A DNA stretch of 64,000 nt from Ctena decussata (lineage: Eukaryota; Mollusca; Bivalvia; Lucinida; Lucinidae), in the NCBI GenBank assembly GCA_963989385.1, contig OZ022512.1:27425899-27489898 (forward strand), in the 5' to 3' direction. The translations under genes and the position numbers were made by a program. Under the pieces are notes generated by a model. It worked only from the letters and a program-made list of their open reading frames with translations, searched no databases and was not told the origin of the DNA. Below are positions 57,401 to 58,577 of this stretch, piece after piece (position 1 is the first letter of the stretch; the number at the start of each line of letters is the position of its first letter).

Positions 57401-58577
57401 GCAGAACAAGCCAGTTCTACCTATGGTGCATAGTAGTGGGAATGAAGCTTCTCATACAGTTAGTGCTGTTTCCCAGAATCCAAGCTTTAATCAGACATCT
57501 GAGTATGAATATAATTCCAGTGGATATAGTGATAAATATTCCTCTAATTCCTATAGTAGTCAGGGGTATGTACAAGAAGGGCATTCAAGTCACACTGAAC
57601 AAGATAATGATGATGGTAATACTGGTGTTAAAGCTGCTCTTGCCAGTTTGCTTGCACAACAAGGGCATAGGGTTAGCATGGGTGGGACTGAATATTCTCA
57701 AGAAGATCCCTATTCTCAACGAGAGCCAGTATATGCTCAAGCTCATGGGCATGAAGACACTTATTATTCTAAATCAGATCAGCCTGAATATCAGGCTCAG
57801 GCTGATGTTTATCATGAGGATCGCAATGTTGATCTACCACTAAGCCAGCAGCACAGTGAATTCCCTTCAGAAAGCATGACCACTAACACTGGCCCTTCCA
57901 TGGGGGGTTCTCATGGTGCTTCTAAACAGTTTGGCTACGGTAGTGATAACACTATAGCAGATACTAGTACTGTTGATTCTATGACTAAATATAGCTATGG
58001 TTCTGAATCCAGCTCTGCAAGGGGTCAGGGAAGTGGGTACCAAAAGTATGGACCTGAGTCCAGGTCTGACAGCATGTCCAAACAATTTAAATTTAGTTCT
58101 GATAGTTACAGTTCTGGTATGGATAATGATGGAGGTGTGGGGGCTCTGAACAGAAGGCGCTCTTCAAATGCTGGAAGTGGGCCGGACTTAGGTTCTGGTG
58201 AAGGTATGGGAAGAAACGTTGGTTCTGGAATGGGATACTCCAACCAAGGGGGCTATTTGCAAAGGGCCGGTTCTTATACTAGGTCAGAGAGTGATGGGGC
58301 AAGATCTGGTGGAGTTGCTTTACTGGGTTCTCCTCCGTATAGGTCTGGTGGGGCAAGTGGGCCTGGGGGAAAGTCTTTTGGACGTCAGCTGTCAGATGAG
58401 GGGACACCTCGTGGAAAAGTCCCTGGGGGTGGTATTTTGGGAGTTAGGCCACCTGGCTTCATGGGTAATCAGTTTGGGTCTGGAAGGGGAGGTTCTCATG
58501 GTCCAAGGCCGCTAATGTCATTTGATGTTTCAAGAAGTCGAAGTGATAGGGGGAATTTTAGGGGGAAGTGGAAGTGA
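2..58577 (+). CDS. CDK12: CDK12/CDK13-type cyclin-dependent kinase, spliced, ten visible exons, 5' end outside the window
   Basis: In known animals this kinase pairs with cyclin K in the nucleus and phosphorylates the RNA polymerase II C-terminal domain, supporting elongation of long genes. Seen here: exons 2-486, 34127-34828, 38308-38448, 40743-40879, 44823-44993, 48209-48398, 50846-51007, 52945-53139, 55151-55282 and 56345-58577, all with AG/GT borders and matching phases, joining into 1515 codons to a TGA at 58575-58577. Numbering from base 2: acidic motif 1-12, RS-rich 40-250, LPMPP 408-412, kinase about 466-770, then about 740 residues rich in S, Q, G and P. Kinase motifs: GEGTYG 473-478, Lys495, PITAVRE 507-513, HRD 596-598, DWG 616-618, T-loop Thr633, PPE 643-645. 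The RS region plus the PITAVRE and [11 protein letters not shown] motifs separate it from CDK9. Invertebrates usually have one gene for the vertebrate CDK12/CDK13 pair, so the symbol stands for both. Confidence 0.95.
541..600. repeat. Short inverted repeat just after exon a
   Basis: TGGGCCCCTGAAA is followed about 30 bp later by TTTCAGGGGCCCA, a 13-bp inverted pair within 60 bp of the first donor. It may be the remains of a small hAT-type element. No duplication was found around it. Confidence 0.5.
1065..1582. mobile_element. MITE with about 55-bp terminal inverted repeats
   Basis: The ends begin TGCACCAGTCATTTGCAACC on both strands, identical for 22 bases and similar for about 55, including a GGGGCCGGGGATAGC block. 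TAG flanks both sides (1062-1064, 1583-1585), a possible 3-bp duplication. Non-coding. Confidence 0.75.
1596..1616 (+). repeat. Poly-C run of 21
   Basis: Twenty-one C in a row just outside the right end of the MITE. Similar runs are at 11244-11260 (17 C) and 42911-42926 (16 C). Lengths may be unreliable in an assembly. Confidence 0.9.
1617..2399. other. Unassigned stretch inside insertion I
   Basis: I see no repeat, open frame or RNA gene here that I can name. It may be unique filler of insertion I. Confidence 0.5.
2500..2710. repeat. Cluster of CCGG-centred palindromes (left end of element II)
   Basis: GACAACCGGTTGTC occurs three times in full, joined by arms such as CACTAGCCTGTGAGGCTAGTG, so the cluster can fold into several consecutive hairpins. 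A CTGCCAGCCGGCT half-copy lies at about 2510. Related clusters are at 7268-7345, 8045-8135, 23325-23405 and 32695-32755. Confidence 0.8.
2860..4330. other. Internal sequence of element II
   Basis: 2870-3100 resembles 7465-7680 (shared GGGAAGTAACTCAAAT and GGGAACTAACTCAAA words). 3200-4330 holds nothing I recognise apart from traces of an A-family repeat at its end. Confidence 0.45.
4340..4850 (+). repeat. A-family CCGT-tract repeat, fragment, interrupted by a SINE
   Basis: The words CAGGTCACAT, AACCAAGATGGC, ATGGTAAAAA and, after the SINE, GATGACCTTGATCTG match the A-family unit seen at 18450-20300. Both its ends are missing. Confidence 0.6.
4430..4692 (+). mobile_element. tRNA-derived SINE, copy 1
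   Basis: The head has a polymerase III A box (TAGCACAATCGGTAGG) and B box (GGTTCGAAACC) in a tRNA-like fold. A body shared by all copies follows (ACTTTCGTTTCTCCTTCCGC onwards), with a tail of ATCA-type repeats. Imperfect 17-bp target duplications flank it (4413-4429 and 4693-4709, 15 of 17 matching). Other copies: 13382, 40131, 52178. Confidence 0.88.
5292..6552. mobile_element. MULE-like element, 1.26 kb, 10-bp duplication GGTTTGAAAC
   Basis: GGTTTGAAAC at 5282-5291 and 6553-6562 flanks ends AAGGTTGGC and GCCAACCTT. Both subterminal regions are built from short GGGAAATAC, GGTAATTCC and CCGGTAATTACC words that pair with each other. A 9-10-bp duplication suggests a Mutator-like element, but no transposase is visible, so the class is inferred. 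Confidence 0.72.
7268..7345. repeat. CCGG-centred palindrome cluster
   Basis: ACTGGTTGTCACTAGCCTGT runs into a mirrored arm, then ACAACCGGTTGTC, ending TAGCCACTTCC. The same CACTTCC end follows the clusters at 8135 and 32755. Confidence 0.78.
8045..8135. repeat. CCGG-centred palindrome cluster, sequence variant
   Basis: The core is GCCAGCCGGCTGGC, repeated with arms GTCTCCT / AGGAGAC, and it ends in GACACTTCC. The layout is the same as the ACAACCGGTTGT clusters, but the arm sequence differs on both sides so that pairing is kept. Confidence 0.78.
8248..10340. other. Unassigned stretch inside insertion I
   Basis: No known repeat family or gene is recognised. GACGCCAAATTTGGCGTCCC near 10318 is an 18-bp palindrome close to the right end of insertion I. 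Confidence 0.45.
11244..11297 (+). repeat. C17 run and CT repeat
   Basis: Seventeen C, then TCCCCTCTCG, then a CT dinucleotide run near 11279-11297. Confidence 0.85.
12135..12866. mobile_element. hAT-like element III, 732 bp, perfect 15-bp TIRs, TATGAA duplication
   Basis: CAGTGTCTATTCTAG at 12135-12149 is mirrored exactly by CTAGAATAGACACTG at 12852-12866. TATGAA flanks both sides (12129-12134, 12867-12872). CAGTG..CACTG ends fit hAT; the duplication is 6 bp, not 8. Non-coding; rich in GGGGGGATTTTC words near the left end. Confidence 0.82.
13382..13651 (+). mobile_element. tRNA-derived SINE, copy 2
   Basis: A perfect 13-bp target duplication, ACTTGTATAAAAA, lies at 13369-13381 and 13652-13664. 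A box TAGCGCAATCGGTAGG, B box GGTTCGAATCC, tail AATCAACCAACCA. The loop triplet reads CGT here instead of CAT. Confidence 0.93.
14165..15300 (+). repeat. Left arm of a long inverted repeat
   Basis: It matches 22560-23128 in reverse complement, including GGAGGTGCCTGTGATG, AAGAATCGTTCATTCAA and TGTTAGTCAAACATTGA. It carries an internal tandem copy: 14473-14690 is repeated at 14691-14890. About 200 bp (near 14890-15130) has no partner in the right arm. Confidence 0.8.
15301..15829. other. Unassigned sequence inside the long inverted arms
   Basis: No repeat or gene is recognised. Confidence 0.4.
15835..18166. mobile_element. hAT-like element IV, 2.3 kb, TGGAA duplication
   Basis: CAGGGCTCTC at 15835-15844 is mirrored by GAGAGCCCTG at 18157-18166. 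TGGAA flanks both sides (15830-15834, 18167-18171). TTCCCAATTCC-type words fill both subterminal regions. It has no transposase and contains element V. Confidence 0.8.
16677..17517. mobile_element. hAT-like element V, 841 bp, nested in element IV
   Basis: CAGGGGTTTT at 16677-16686 is mirrored by AAAACCCCTG at the right end. TATTTT flanks both sides (16671-16676, 17518-17523). Subterminal regions repeat CTGGCC and GGCCCG words. Non-coding. Confidence 0.82.
18346..20390 (+). repeat. A-family CCGT-tract repeat, full copy
   Basis: It begins AGCTCACCTGAGCC with a GAGCCAGCGGCTC hairpin, then a TCCGTCGTCCGTCC tract, then about four tandem units of about 450 bp. It ends TCAGGTGAGC followed by the hairpin GGGCCTCATGGCCC and TCTTGTTT. 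Units carry AGGTCAAGGTCA (18849-18860, 19293-19304) and a TGACCTTTGACCC element at 19310-19322. Each 450-bp unit seems to be three sub-modules of about 150 bp. Confidence 0.82.
21229..22466 (+). repeat. B-family CCGT-tract repeat
   Basis: It opens GTCACCCGACGTAGGCGG and closes CGTCGGGTGAC. A TCCGTCC tract follows the left end. Units with CAACTCCTCCTACATCTTTC, TTGAAATTTTACA and GTTACGGCCC repeat; 21330-21620 and 21640-21910 are nearly identical. Confidence 0.75.
22560..23128 (-). repeat. Right arm of the long inverted repeat
   Basis: Reverse complement of the left arm 14165-15300 apart from the duplication and a deletion. GCAGGCACCTCC, TTCTTTCCAGGCAGTGG and TTGACTAACAGAAG mark the match. Confidence 0.8.
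23325..23405. repeat. CCGG-centred palindrome cluster
   Basis: CGCTATTGACAACCGG repeats in both orientations, giving GACAACCGGTTGTC twice and a half-copy at the end. The left border TTAAATTAAGG resembles the mirrored border of the cluster at 32695-32755. Confidence 0.8.
23972..24262 (+). repeat. Minisatellite, period about 42 bp
   Basis: ACATGGCTGACTGTAACAGG and ACATGGCTGACTGTCACTGA units alternate about seven times with increasing divergence. A local palindrome TCACTGAAGT..ACTTCAGTGA lies near 24000. Confidence 0.8.
24275..25045 (+). pseudogene. Fragments of a second Penelope-like/E-repeat junction
   Basis: On the + strand, 24275-24317 encodes the same short segment that ends the RT part of the large element (LKLENVF), then hits an E-family end (TATGCCCCC) at 24318. 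The same junction recurs at 24446/24447. E-type units in reverse orientation follow to 25045. These are broken copies with frame changes; no function is expected. Confidence 0.65.
25060..25638 (-). CDS. GIY-YIG endonuclease part of a Penelope-like retroelement
   Basis: 192 codons. The segment VIYLI (94-98) and YVGE (107-110) form the GIY-YIG signature; Arg117, His122, the VANHF block (134-138) and Glu173 in [12 protein letters not shown] fit the remaining catalytic positions. Cysteines at 55, 60 and 63 before the domain resemble the Cys-rich insert of Penelope endonucleases. The start [13 protein letters not shown] matches the conserved linker that normally follows the RT domain, so this is the C-terminal part of one protein whose N-terminal part is 28055-30727. 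A 2.4-kb E repeat separates them. GIY-YIG nicks the target DNA in these elements. As it stands it is probably not expressed as a functional protein. Confidence 0.9.
   Translation of the reverse strand: MWPILNIHHPRMFANLPIFAFKIGSKLSQTLIRAEFSTKTRGQTGMTHKNPVQDCTTVNCKYCTFMNKSKVFTSTYTKYKYKCALRGHCTTRNVIYLITCQVCKQQYVGETKREIKVRMTEHQRDTRNQRDTPVANHFNLNNHSPQHMKFQIIEILASDPDSETSTAIRRRKELHWIYQLHTLRPVGINVQG
25655..28054 (+). mobile_element. E-family CCGT-tract repeat inserted in the Penelope-like element
   Basis: 11-bp ends TATGCCCCCAA (25655-25665) and TTGGGGGCATA (28044-28054). The left end forms a hairpin (TCGGAGAAATTGTGGGGGCA), then TGTCCGTCTGTCCGTC. About 14 units of 156-170 bp follow, each with GAGTTATGCCCCTTTTTCG, AACAAAATATCTCAAGAACC and GATGACCTGATTAACTTTTG. 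Three consecutive units form a higher-order repeat of about 488 bp, seen three times (starting near 26214, 26700 and 27190). Confidence 0.85.
27869..30727 (-). CDS. Reverse transcriptase of a Penelope-like retroelement, C-terminus replaced by repeat sequence
   Basis: 952 codons. Residues 1-330 are a basic, low-complexity N-terminal region. RT motifs follow: [10 protein letters not shown] near 470, [33 protein letters not shown], and the catalytic YIDD at 718-721. This gene family copies its own RNA at a DNA nick and is related to telomerase. Codons from 28054 down to 27869 (about 61 residues) come from the E-family repeat, so the frame runs by chance into the insertion and ends there; the endonuclease part lies beyond it. 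The long intact RT frame suggests recent activity, but the split means this copy should not move by itself. Confidence 0.92.
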   Translation of the reverse strand: MSAHKHHDEDPGPSHQSLLASFITHTKRPDRGPPSQPSTSENPTPTNSDMSVSTSMSGLTLTTPSISGSSQITVVQQETPKKRIRDDEGDVEASKRRKTLELPQEIHPLYKDARGYLSKLTRTRQLVNFLGECIDRNITPSGLTIRLRPTSAKDDTDFTKAWHDILSDSSRKLTHLVHQHHAKRLTDMETSYKAALDLLFANCTPEQRETAEQALKQIRERLEYTGKAKYTKKLNFAQDKIQLEQRPKTSGRPNRGPRQRKQRFTGQEDGRRQNPSNTDSKKANQMNRTIKKPRRRRPQQNTQTPNNEVVNILKVLANLANGNNNSNNQEIYVSDFVVNLSLTPLSDAHISVLEKGLNFCPNKREIDLGIAAAELEKFIRQLRLRDFFKSETANIQDQNDLESRLSQKFKAKSTWSPPMGKNESIESFSKLCKQFLVHFKQPRYYSNNLSEQELKALHDLKNNKNIVIKRADKGSAIVIQNSHDYRKEALRQLKDERFYISTTIDLTEKHQNMVLTLLNNLHAKGEITDKVYNGLIPYKVRTAKFYLLPKIHKKLIPGEVPGRPIISGNGSCTEKISSFVDEHIKPFVQKIPSYIKDTTDFINKLESIHNLPLSYFLVTLDVTSLYTNIPNHEGLTSVAHTLNRQRPTYRLSYQSILSLLRLVLHCNNFSFEGKNYLQIGGTAMGTKLAPSYANIFMGELERKKLQTAPYQPHTYLRYIDDIFIIWTGTMAQLNEFYNYCNNFHHSIKFTMEFSQRQITFLDTIVRRTDSGAIEFDLYCKPTDKHCYLHYQSNHPENQKRAGPYSQFLRIRHICSNITDFEKHAQTLIQYYERRGYPKNILENGLKKARESDRNTLLQPSNKQNISNRIPFVLTYDRYIHHLKLENVFMKHYAPNHMLVSREGSSNNACTFVPKAYNALSRKRGLTQSKIYELFSKVNQVIYTWGYINLQKS
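30665..30990. repeat. Inverted duplication of the Penelope-like 5' end
   Basis: 30857-30986 is the mirror of 30665-30793: it repeats the first codons of the RT frame ([17 protein letters not shown]) on the + strand. The two arms are separated by about 60 bp containing further copies of a 38-bp unit (TCAGATTATCCTGACTCCTC). Identity to the coding sequence stops at 30986, inside GTAAGT (30985-30990). Confidence 0.85.
31000..31600 (-). repeat. Three tandem E-family left ends
   Basis: In reverse orientation, the E start (stem, CCGT-like tract GGACAGACGGATTGACGGGC and first unit) is repeated three times at a period of about 165-175 bp, ending near 31203, 31370 and 31527. Each copy carries CCAATATGCCC and GATGGGGGCATAA or a variant. 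Confidence 0.78.
31697..32305 (+). repeat. Tandem array, period about 145-153 bp, with oestrogen-response-element palindromes
   Basis: Units start GTGAAAGTAGGTCACAG and contain TGGAGTGGTAAGGT, TGCATGCACTGATG and TTCTGGGGCCAATGAAAAG. The palindrome AGGTCACAGTGACCT is perfect at 32001-32015 and one or two bases off at 31704-31718, 31849-31863 and 32146-32160; the fifth, at 32290, is truncated. Confidence 0.85.
32371..32690 (+). repeat. E-family fragment, left end
   Basis: TTATGCCCCAACTTCGGAGA, then CCGTCCGTCCATCTG, then diverged E units to GCCCAAGGTGTAGATGAA at 32690, where a palindrome cluster cuts it. Confidence 0.75.
32695..32755. repeat. CCGG-centred palindrome cluster
   Basis: GCGAACCGGTTGTCAATAGC, mirrored by GCTATTGACAACC, ending TAGCCACTTCC like the clusters at 7345 and 8135. 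Confidence 0.78.
32760..33900. other. Unassigned end of intron a
   Basis: Mostly unrecognised. CCGTAATATACGG near 33860 and GGTACGGATTACTGG near 33770 are short mirrored words, perhaps from a small decayed element. Confidence 0.4.
33905..34073 (+). repeat. A-family fragment, right end, close to exon b
   Basis: ACAGTCATCTTAATGAG, AGAGGTCAAGGTCATTC and CTCAGGTGAGAGATTCAGGG match the end of the A copy at 20130-20390. It stops about 55 bp before the acceptor of exon b. Confidence 0.8.
34127..34828 (+). CDS. CDK12: CDK12 exon b: RS domain and charged linker
   Basis: The acceptor is the polypyrimidine run ending TTTTCAG at 34126. The first base completes the AGG codon begun in the previous exon, then follows [15 protein letters not shown]. 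Arg/Ser pairs continue for about 60 residues and are followed by a charged stretch with heptad-like spacing ([20 protein letters not shown]) and a run of His/Glu-rich sequence ending [25 protein letters not shown]. The donor GTGAGT at 34829 again cuts an AGG codon after two bases. RS domains of CDK12 target the protein to nuclear speckles; that role here is inferred from composition. An A-family repeat fragment ends about 55 bp upstream and another A-family copy begins 24 bp downstream. Confidence 0.93.
34853..35345 (+). repeat. A-family copy, AGCTCACCAGAGCC subtype, left part only
   Basis: It begins 24 bp after the exon b donor with AGCTCACCAGAGCCGAAGG and a GTCGTCGTATGTCGTCG tract. Its units (CCACTAGGCCAATTGGGCCC) match those of the copy at 60137. 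The right end is missing. Confidence 0.75.
35349..36490 (+). repeat. G-family CCGT-tract repeat
   Basis: It opens CCCACCTGCGTTAGCTGGTG, then TCCGTCCATTCGTCCATC, then units with GGGTGTCTTGTGAGC, CAACTCCT and TGTAGATGTGCATATT. GTCACACCTGCGTTAGC recurs near 36390 and a mirrored CCCGCAGGTGCAAG at 36450. A hAT-like MITE interrupts it. Confidence 0.65.
35800..36017. mobile_element. hAT-like MITE VI, 218 bp, ATAGT duplication
   Basis: CAGTGCTGGAAAC at the left and (reverse complement) CAGTGCTAGAAAC at the right. ATAGT flanks both (35795-35799, 36018-36022), and the G-family word CCATAGT-GGGTCTTGTGAGC reads through when it is skipped. Confidence 0.82.
36500..37300 (+). repeat. Diverged tandem units, CCGT-family-like
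   Basis: Units of about 180 bp with GGAGTTATGTCCCTTTGG, TTATAGCAATGTGTAT and GGTTGAGATGG. They resemble the modules of the CCGT-tract families, but no stem or CCGT tract is visible. Confidence 0.5.
37602..37824. mobile_element. Foldback MITE, 223 bp
   Basis: Almost the whole element is one hairpin. Left GGGGCCGTATTCATAAAGC and right mirrored TTTTATGAATACGGCCCC; the two halves match nearly to the centre, a TCTTTGTAAGAC loop. A second copy is at 47581-47803. Confidence 0.85.
38308..38448 (+). CDS. CDK12: CDK12 exon c: proline motif before the kinase domain
   Basis: This short exon (141 bases) sits between TATGCAG at 38307 and the donor GTACTG at 38449. It encodes a basic start ([19 protein letters not shown]) and an acidic middle ending KVKKPR. 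The ELPMPP motif lines up with the ELPLPPE-like motif that vertebrate CDK12 has at the same distance before the kinase. Phase 2 at both ends matches its neighbours. The donor is weaker than the others (GTACTG, not GTAAGT), so alternative use of this exon is possible but not shown. Confidence 0.88.
38548..39436. mobile_element. pogo/Tigger-like MITE, 889 bp, TA duplication
   Basis: The ends CAGTCGAACTTCGGTAGTT and (reverse complement) CAGTCAAACTTCGGTAGTT differ by one base. TA flanks both sides (38546-38547, 39437-39438). CAGT ends with TA targets fit the Tc1/mariner-pogo group. No transposase frame. Confidence 0.85.
39757..39791 (+). repeat. TG dinucleotide microsatellite
   Basis: About 17 TG repeats with one TATG interruption, in intron c. 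Confidence 0.9.
39976..40468. mobile_element. MITE with a SINE inside
   Basis: GGTCAAGTCGGGTAA (39976-39990) is mirrored by TTACCCGACTTGACC (40454-40468). Pairing continues with gaps through GACAGCAGGTAAATTC and AAACAGTGAAAATCC. The SINE 40131-40401 lies at its centre. No clear duplication was found. Confidence 0.75.
40131..40401 (+). mobile_element. tRNA-derived SINE, copy 3
   Basis: Same head and body as the copy at 13382: A box TAGCGCAATCGGTAGG, B box GGTTCGAAACC, tail AATCAATCAATCAATC. Target duplications are not clear. Confidence 0.88.
40743..40879 (+). CDS. CDK12: CDK12 exon d: start of the kinase domain and glycine-rich loop
   Basis: The acceptor is TTTTGTAG at 40742 and the donor is GTAAAA at 40880. 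The exon encodes [20 protein letters not shown], then [21 protein letters not shown]. The DWGxRCVD element just before the kinase fold is typical of CDK12/CDK13, and GEGTYG is the ATP-binding glycine loop (residues 473-478). The exon ends one base into the next codon, which matches exon e. Confidence 0.95.
41050..43266 (+). repeat. D-family CCGT-tract repeat with a 692-bp tandem duplication
   Basis: 14-bp ends ATCCCCCGACCGAA (41050-41063) and TTCGGTCGGGGGAT (43253-43266). The left end folds with GGTTCGGGGGATA and is followed by GTCCGTCCGTCCGTCCG. Units of about 145 bp contain CTATATCTTGAATACCC, TTCATGATACTTCAC, GAACAGGTCATGACG and GAGTTATTTCCCC. 41050-41741 and 41742-42433 are nearly identical. 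Confidence 0.85.
42911..42935 (+). repeat. C16 run followed by poly-A
   Basis: Sixteen C followed by nine A inside the D repeat. Confidence 0.9.
43294..43800 (+). repeat. F-family CCGT-tract repeat, second copy
   Basis: GACGATAGTCAGGGGGCATG, then TCCATCCGTCTGTCCGTTCG, then two units with TGTAATCAACTCCTCCGAC and GTGGACATATTGAAGATG. It ends near GGGGGCATCATTAATG, which partly mirrors the start. Confidence 0.8.
43985..44204 (-). mobile_element. Second tRNA-related SINE family, reverse orientation
   Basis: Read on the - strand it starts GGAGCCTGGGGAACTCAACT and shares CTGCTGATCTA, GAACCGGGTTC-like words, TATAACTGAAATACTGTTG and AAAAGGACATAAAAT with 50029-50228. The promoter boxes are degenerate here. 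Confidence 0.65.
44274..44803. mobile_element. MITE ending 19 bp before exon e
   Basis: The 24-bp ends match at 23 positions (left 44274-44297, right 44780-44803; core AAAACACTTATATTTGGC). The outer TA on both sides may be the target duplication. Subterminal regions repeat CGCCAAAT and GCCGCCAA. Only CATGTATCTATGTTTGCAG separates it from exon e. Confidence 0.82.
44823..44993 (+). CDS. CDK12: CDK12 exon e: catalytic lysine and PITAVRE helix
   Basis: The exon begins after TTTGCAG at 44822 and ends before GTATAG at 44994. It encodes [19 protein letters not shown] then [15 protein letters not shown]. Lys495 is the ATP-anchoring lysine, and PITAVRE (507-513) is the cyclin-contact helix; vertebrate CDK12 and CDK13 have PITAIRE. 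The last part, [17 protein letters not shown], is close to vertebrate CDK12. A MITE ends 19 bp upstream of the first base, so the acceptor region lies almost against a mobile element. Confidence 0.95.
45318..47020 (+). repeat. A-family CCGT-tract repeat, third copy
   Basis: AGCTCACCTGAGCCAGAGG, a TCCGTCGTCGTCCGTCC tract, then about 3.5 units of about 450 bp. It ends CCAGGTGAGCT, hairpin AGGACCAATGGTCCT, then CTTGTTTT. AGGTCAAGGTCA at 45813-45824 and 46257-46268; TGACCTTTGACCC at 45830-45842 and 46274-46286. Confidence 0.85.
47104..47193. repeat. Perfect 39-bp hairpin, 12-base loop
   Basis: 47104-47142 and 47155-47193 are exact reverse complements, with core AAGCACACTGATTGGCTGCT. No flanking duplication is seen. 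It may be a very short foldback element or a hairpin RNA source. Confidence 0.92.
47581..47803. mobile_element. Foldback MITE, second copy
   Basis: GGGGCCGTATATATAAAACG at the left, the same CTACAACTATGAAATTTG and CTGGAGGAACAGTC arms as 37602-37824, and a degenerate right end ATATGACCCC. Confidence 0.83.
47823..48010 (+). mobile_element. tRNA-like SINE with a duplicated B box
   Basis: TGGTTGAGTGGTTAGAGG resembles an A box of a Leu/Ser-type tRNA, and GCGGGTTC occurs twice because about 30 bp (CTATAGTGCAGAAGGTTGCG) is tandemly duplicated. The body to about 48010 has no partner in the window. Confidence 0.55.
48209..48398 (+). CDS. CDK12: CDK12 exon f: hinge and catalytic loop
   Basis: The acceptor is CTTTGCAG at 48208 and the donor is GTAAGT at 48399. 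The exon encodes the hinge [18 protein letters not shown] and the catalytic loop [17 protein letters not shown]. His596, Arg597, Asp598, Lys600 and Asn603 are the expected catalytic and metal-binding residues. EYMDHDLMG is characteristic of CDK12/CDK13 and CDK9. Nothing in it suggests loss of activity. Confidence 0.96.
48557..48787. mobile_element. GAGCCGCG MITE, copy 1
   Basis: TGAGCCGCGACACGACAAAA at the left and a decayed mirrored right end. Internal words AGCAAAGACTC and GATGCCCAGGCTGATCTGAG are shared with 52647-52881 and 53234-53454. Confidence 0.75.
48790..50028. other. Unassigned part of intron f
   Basis: AT-rich sequence with no repeat or gene that I recognise. Confidence 0.45.
50029..50228 (+). 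mobile_element. Second tRNA-related SINE family, forward copy
   Basis: A box TAGCTCAGTGGATTAAGCC and B box GAGTTCGATTCCC, then GAAATACTGTTGAAAAGGAC and a tail of ATTC repeats. Reverse copies lie at 43985-44204 and 53651-53815. Confidence 0.75.
50846..51007 (+). CDS. CDK12: CDK12 exon g: activation segment, with DWG in place of DFG
   Basis: The acceptor is ACTTTCAG at 50845 and the donor is GTAAGT at 51008. The exon encodes [19 protein letters not shown] then [20 protein letters not shown] and the start of the alpha-F region. The metal-binding Asp616 is present, but the next codon is TGG (50868-50870), so the family's DFG reads DWG. From either Phe codon this needs two base changes. Thr633 in the YTNKVIT segment is the expected activating phosphorylation site. 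Protein kinase CK2 also has DWG and is active, so the change need not inactivate the enzyme. Confidence 0.95.
51393..51867. mobile_element. hAT-type MITE VII, 475 bp, 8-bp duplication ATTACCAC
   Basis: ATTACCAC at 51385-51392 and 51868-51875. Ends TAGGGGTGTAACAATAC and (reverse complement) TAGGGATGTATCGAG. The interior is dense in GCAATAGT words in both orientations. Confidence 0.88.
52178..52462 (+). mobile_element. tRNA-derived SINE, copy 4
   Basis: 17-bp duplications at 52161-52177 and 52463-52479 differ at one position (core GACAGGGTGATCAG). The head has a short insertion before the A box. B box GGTTCGAAACC; tail of ATCA repeats. Confidence 0.92.
52647..52881. mobile_element. GAGCCGCG MITE, copy 2
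   Basis: TGAGCCACGACACGAGAAAG mirrored by TTTTGTCGCGTCGCGGCTCA. Inner arms GATCAGCCTGGGCATCCGCC and its mirror. It ends 63 bp before exon h. Confidence 0.87.
52945..53139 (+). CDS. CDK12: CDK12 exon h: C-lobe of the kinase
   Basis: The acceptor is GTTTTCAG at 52944 and the donor is GTAAGT at 53140. The exon encodes [20 protein letters not shown], then [20 protein letters not shown] and [22 protein letters not shown]. The [16 protein letters not shown] stretch is typical of CDK12/CDK13. MITEs of one family end 63 bp before it (52647-52881) and begin 94 bp after it (53234-53454). Confidence 0.95.
53234..53454. mobile_element. GAGCCGCG MITE, copy 3
   Basis: GAGCCTCAACAAGACAAAAC mirrored by GGTTTTGTGGTGTCGCGGCT, with the same inner arms. 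It begins 94 bp after exon h. Confidence 0.83.
53651..53815 (-). mobile_element. Second tRNA-related SINE family, decayed reverse copy
   Basis: ATTTTATGTCTTTTTTAATA, GTATTTCAGTCACATTGGGG and GACTGCTAGATCAGC match the family in reverse. The head is truncated. Confidence 0.55.
54050..55150. other. Rest of intron h, with a diverged short repeat
   Basis: Mostly unrecognised. 54930-55050 (GCTCTTAAAGGACAGAATTT, TTGAAGAGTTGCCCCC) resembles 56080-56150 and 63065-63165, so a low-copy repeat with a GAAAGAATTTGCT core is likely. Confidence 0.4.
55151..55282 (+). CDS. CDK12: CDK12 exon i: end of the kinase domain
   Basis: The acceptor is TGTTTCAG at 55150 and the donor is GTAAGT at 55283. The exon encodes [20 protein letters not shown], then [20 protein letters not shown]. 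LDLMDxMLxLDPxKRCTAE is the last conserved block of the CDK12 kinase fold. It ends two bases into an Asp codon that exon j completes, giving [15 protein letters not shown], the family's C-terminal extension. Confidence 0.94.
55656..56301. mobile_element. Possible hAT-like element in intron i
   Basis: AGGGTTGCCAC near 55657 is mirrored by GTGGCAACCCTG ending at 56301, and GTCAGGGAAAA-type words lie in both subterminal regions. No target duplication matches, so the ends or the class may be wrong. Confidence 0.5.
56345..58577 (+). CDS. CDK12: CDK12 exon j: C-terminal extension, long low-complexity tail and stop
   Basis: The acceptor is ATTTTCAG at 56344. [12 protein letters not shown] matches the vertebrate DLPHWQDCHELW and is followed by a basic stretch ([14 protein letters not shown]), the extension that contacts nucleotide in CDK12. 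Three copies of a 19-residue unit follow at 56475-56642 ([13 protein letters not shown] core). Then come Ser/Pro-rich 13-residue units ([17 protein letters not shown]), a Leu/Gln-rich probable helix ([20 protein letters not shown]) near 57262, Tyr/Ser/Gln-rich sequence, and a Gly/Arg-rich end with RGG. The tail of about 740 residues is one uninterrupted exon of 2.2 kb. Its function beyond the first 40 residues is not inferable; disorder is likely from composition. Confidence 0.94.

Noticed and set aside
56767..58515. Open frames overlapping the last CDK12 exon in other frames and on the other strand
   Set aside because: They have no recognisable domain and lie within the clearly coding frame; they are shadows of its low-complexity sequence.
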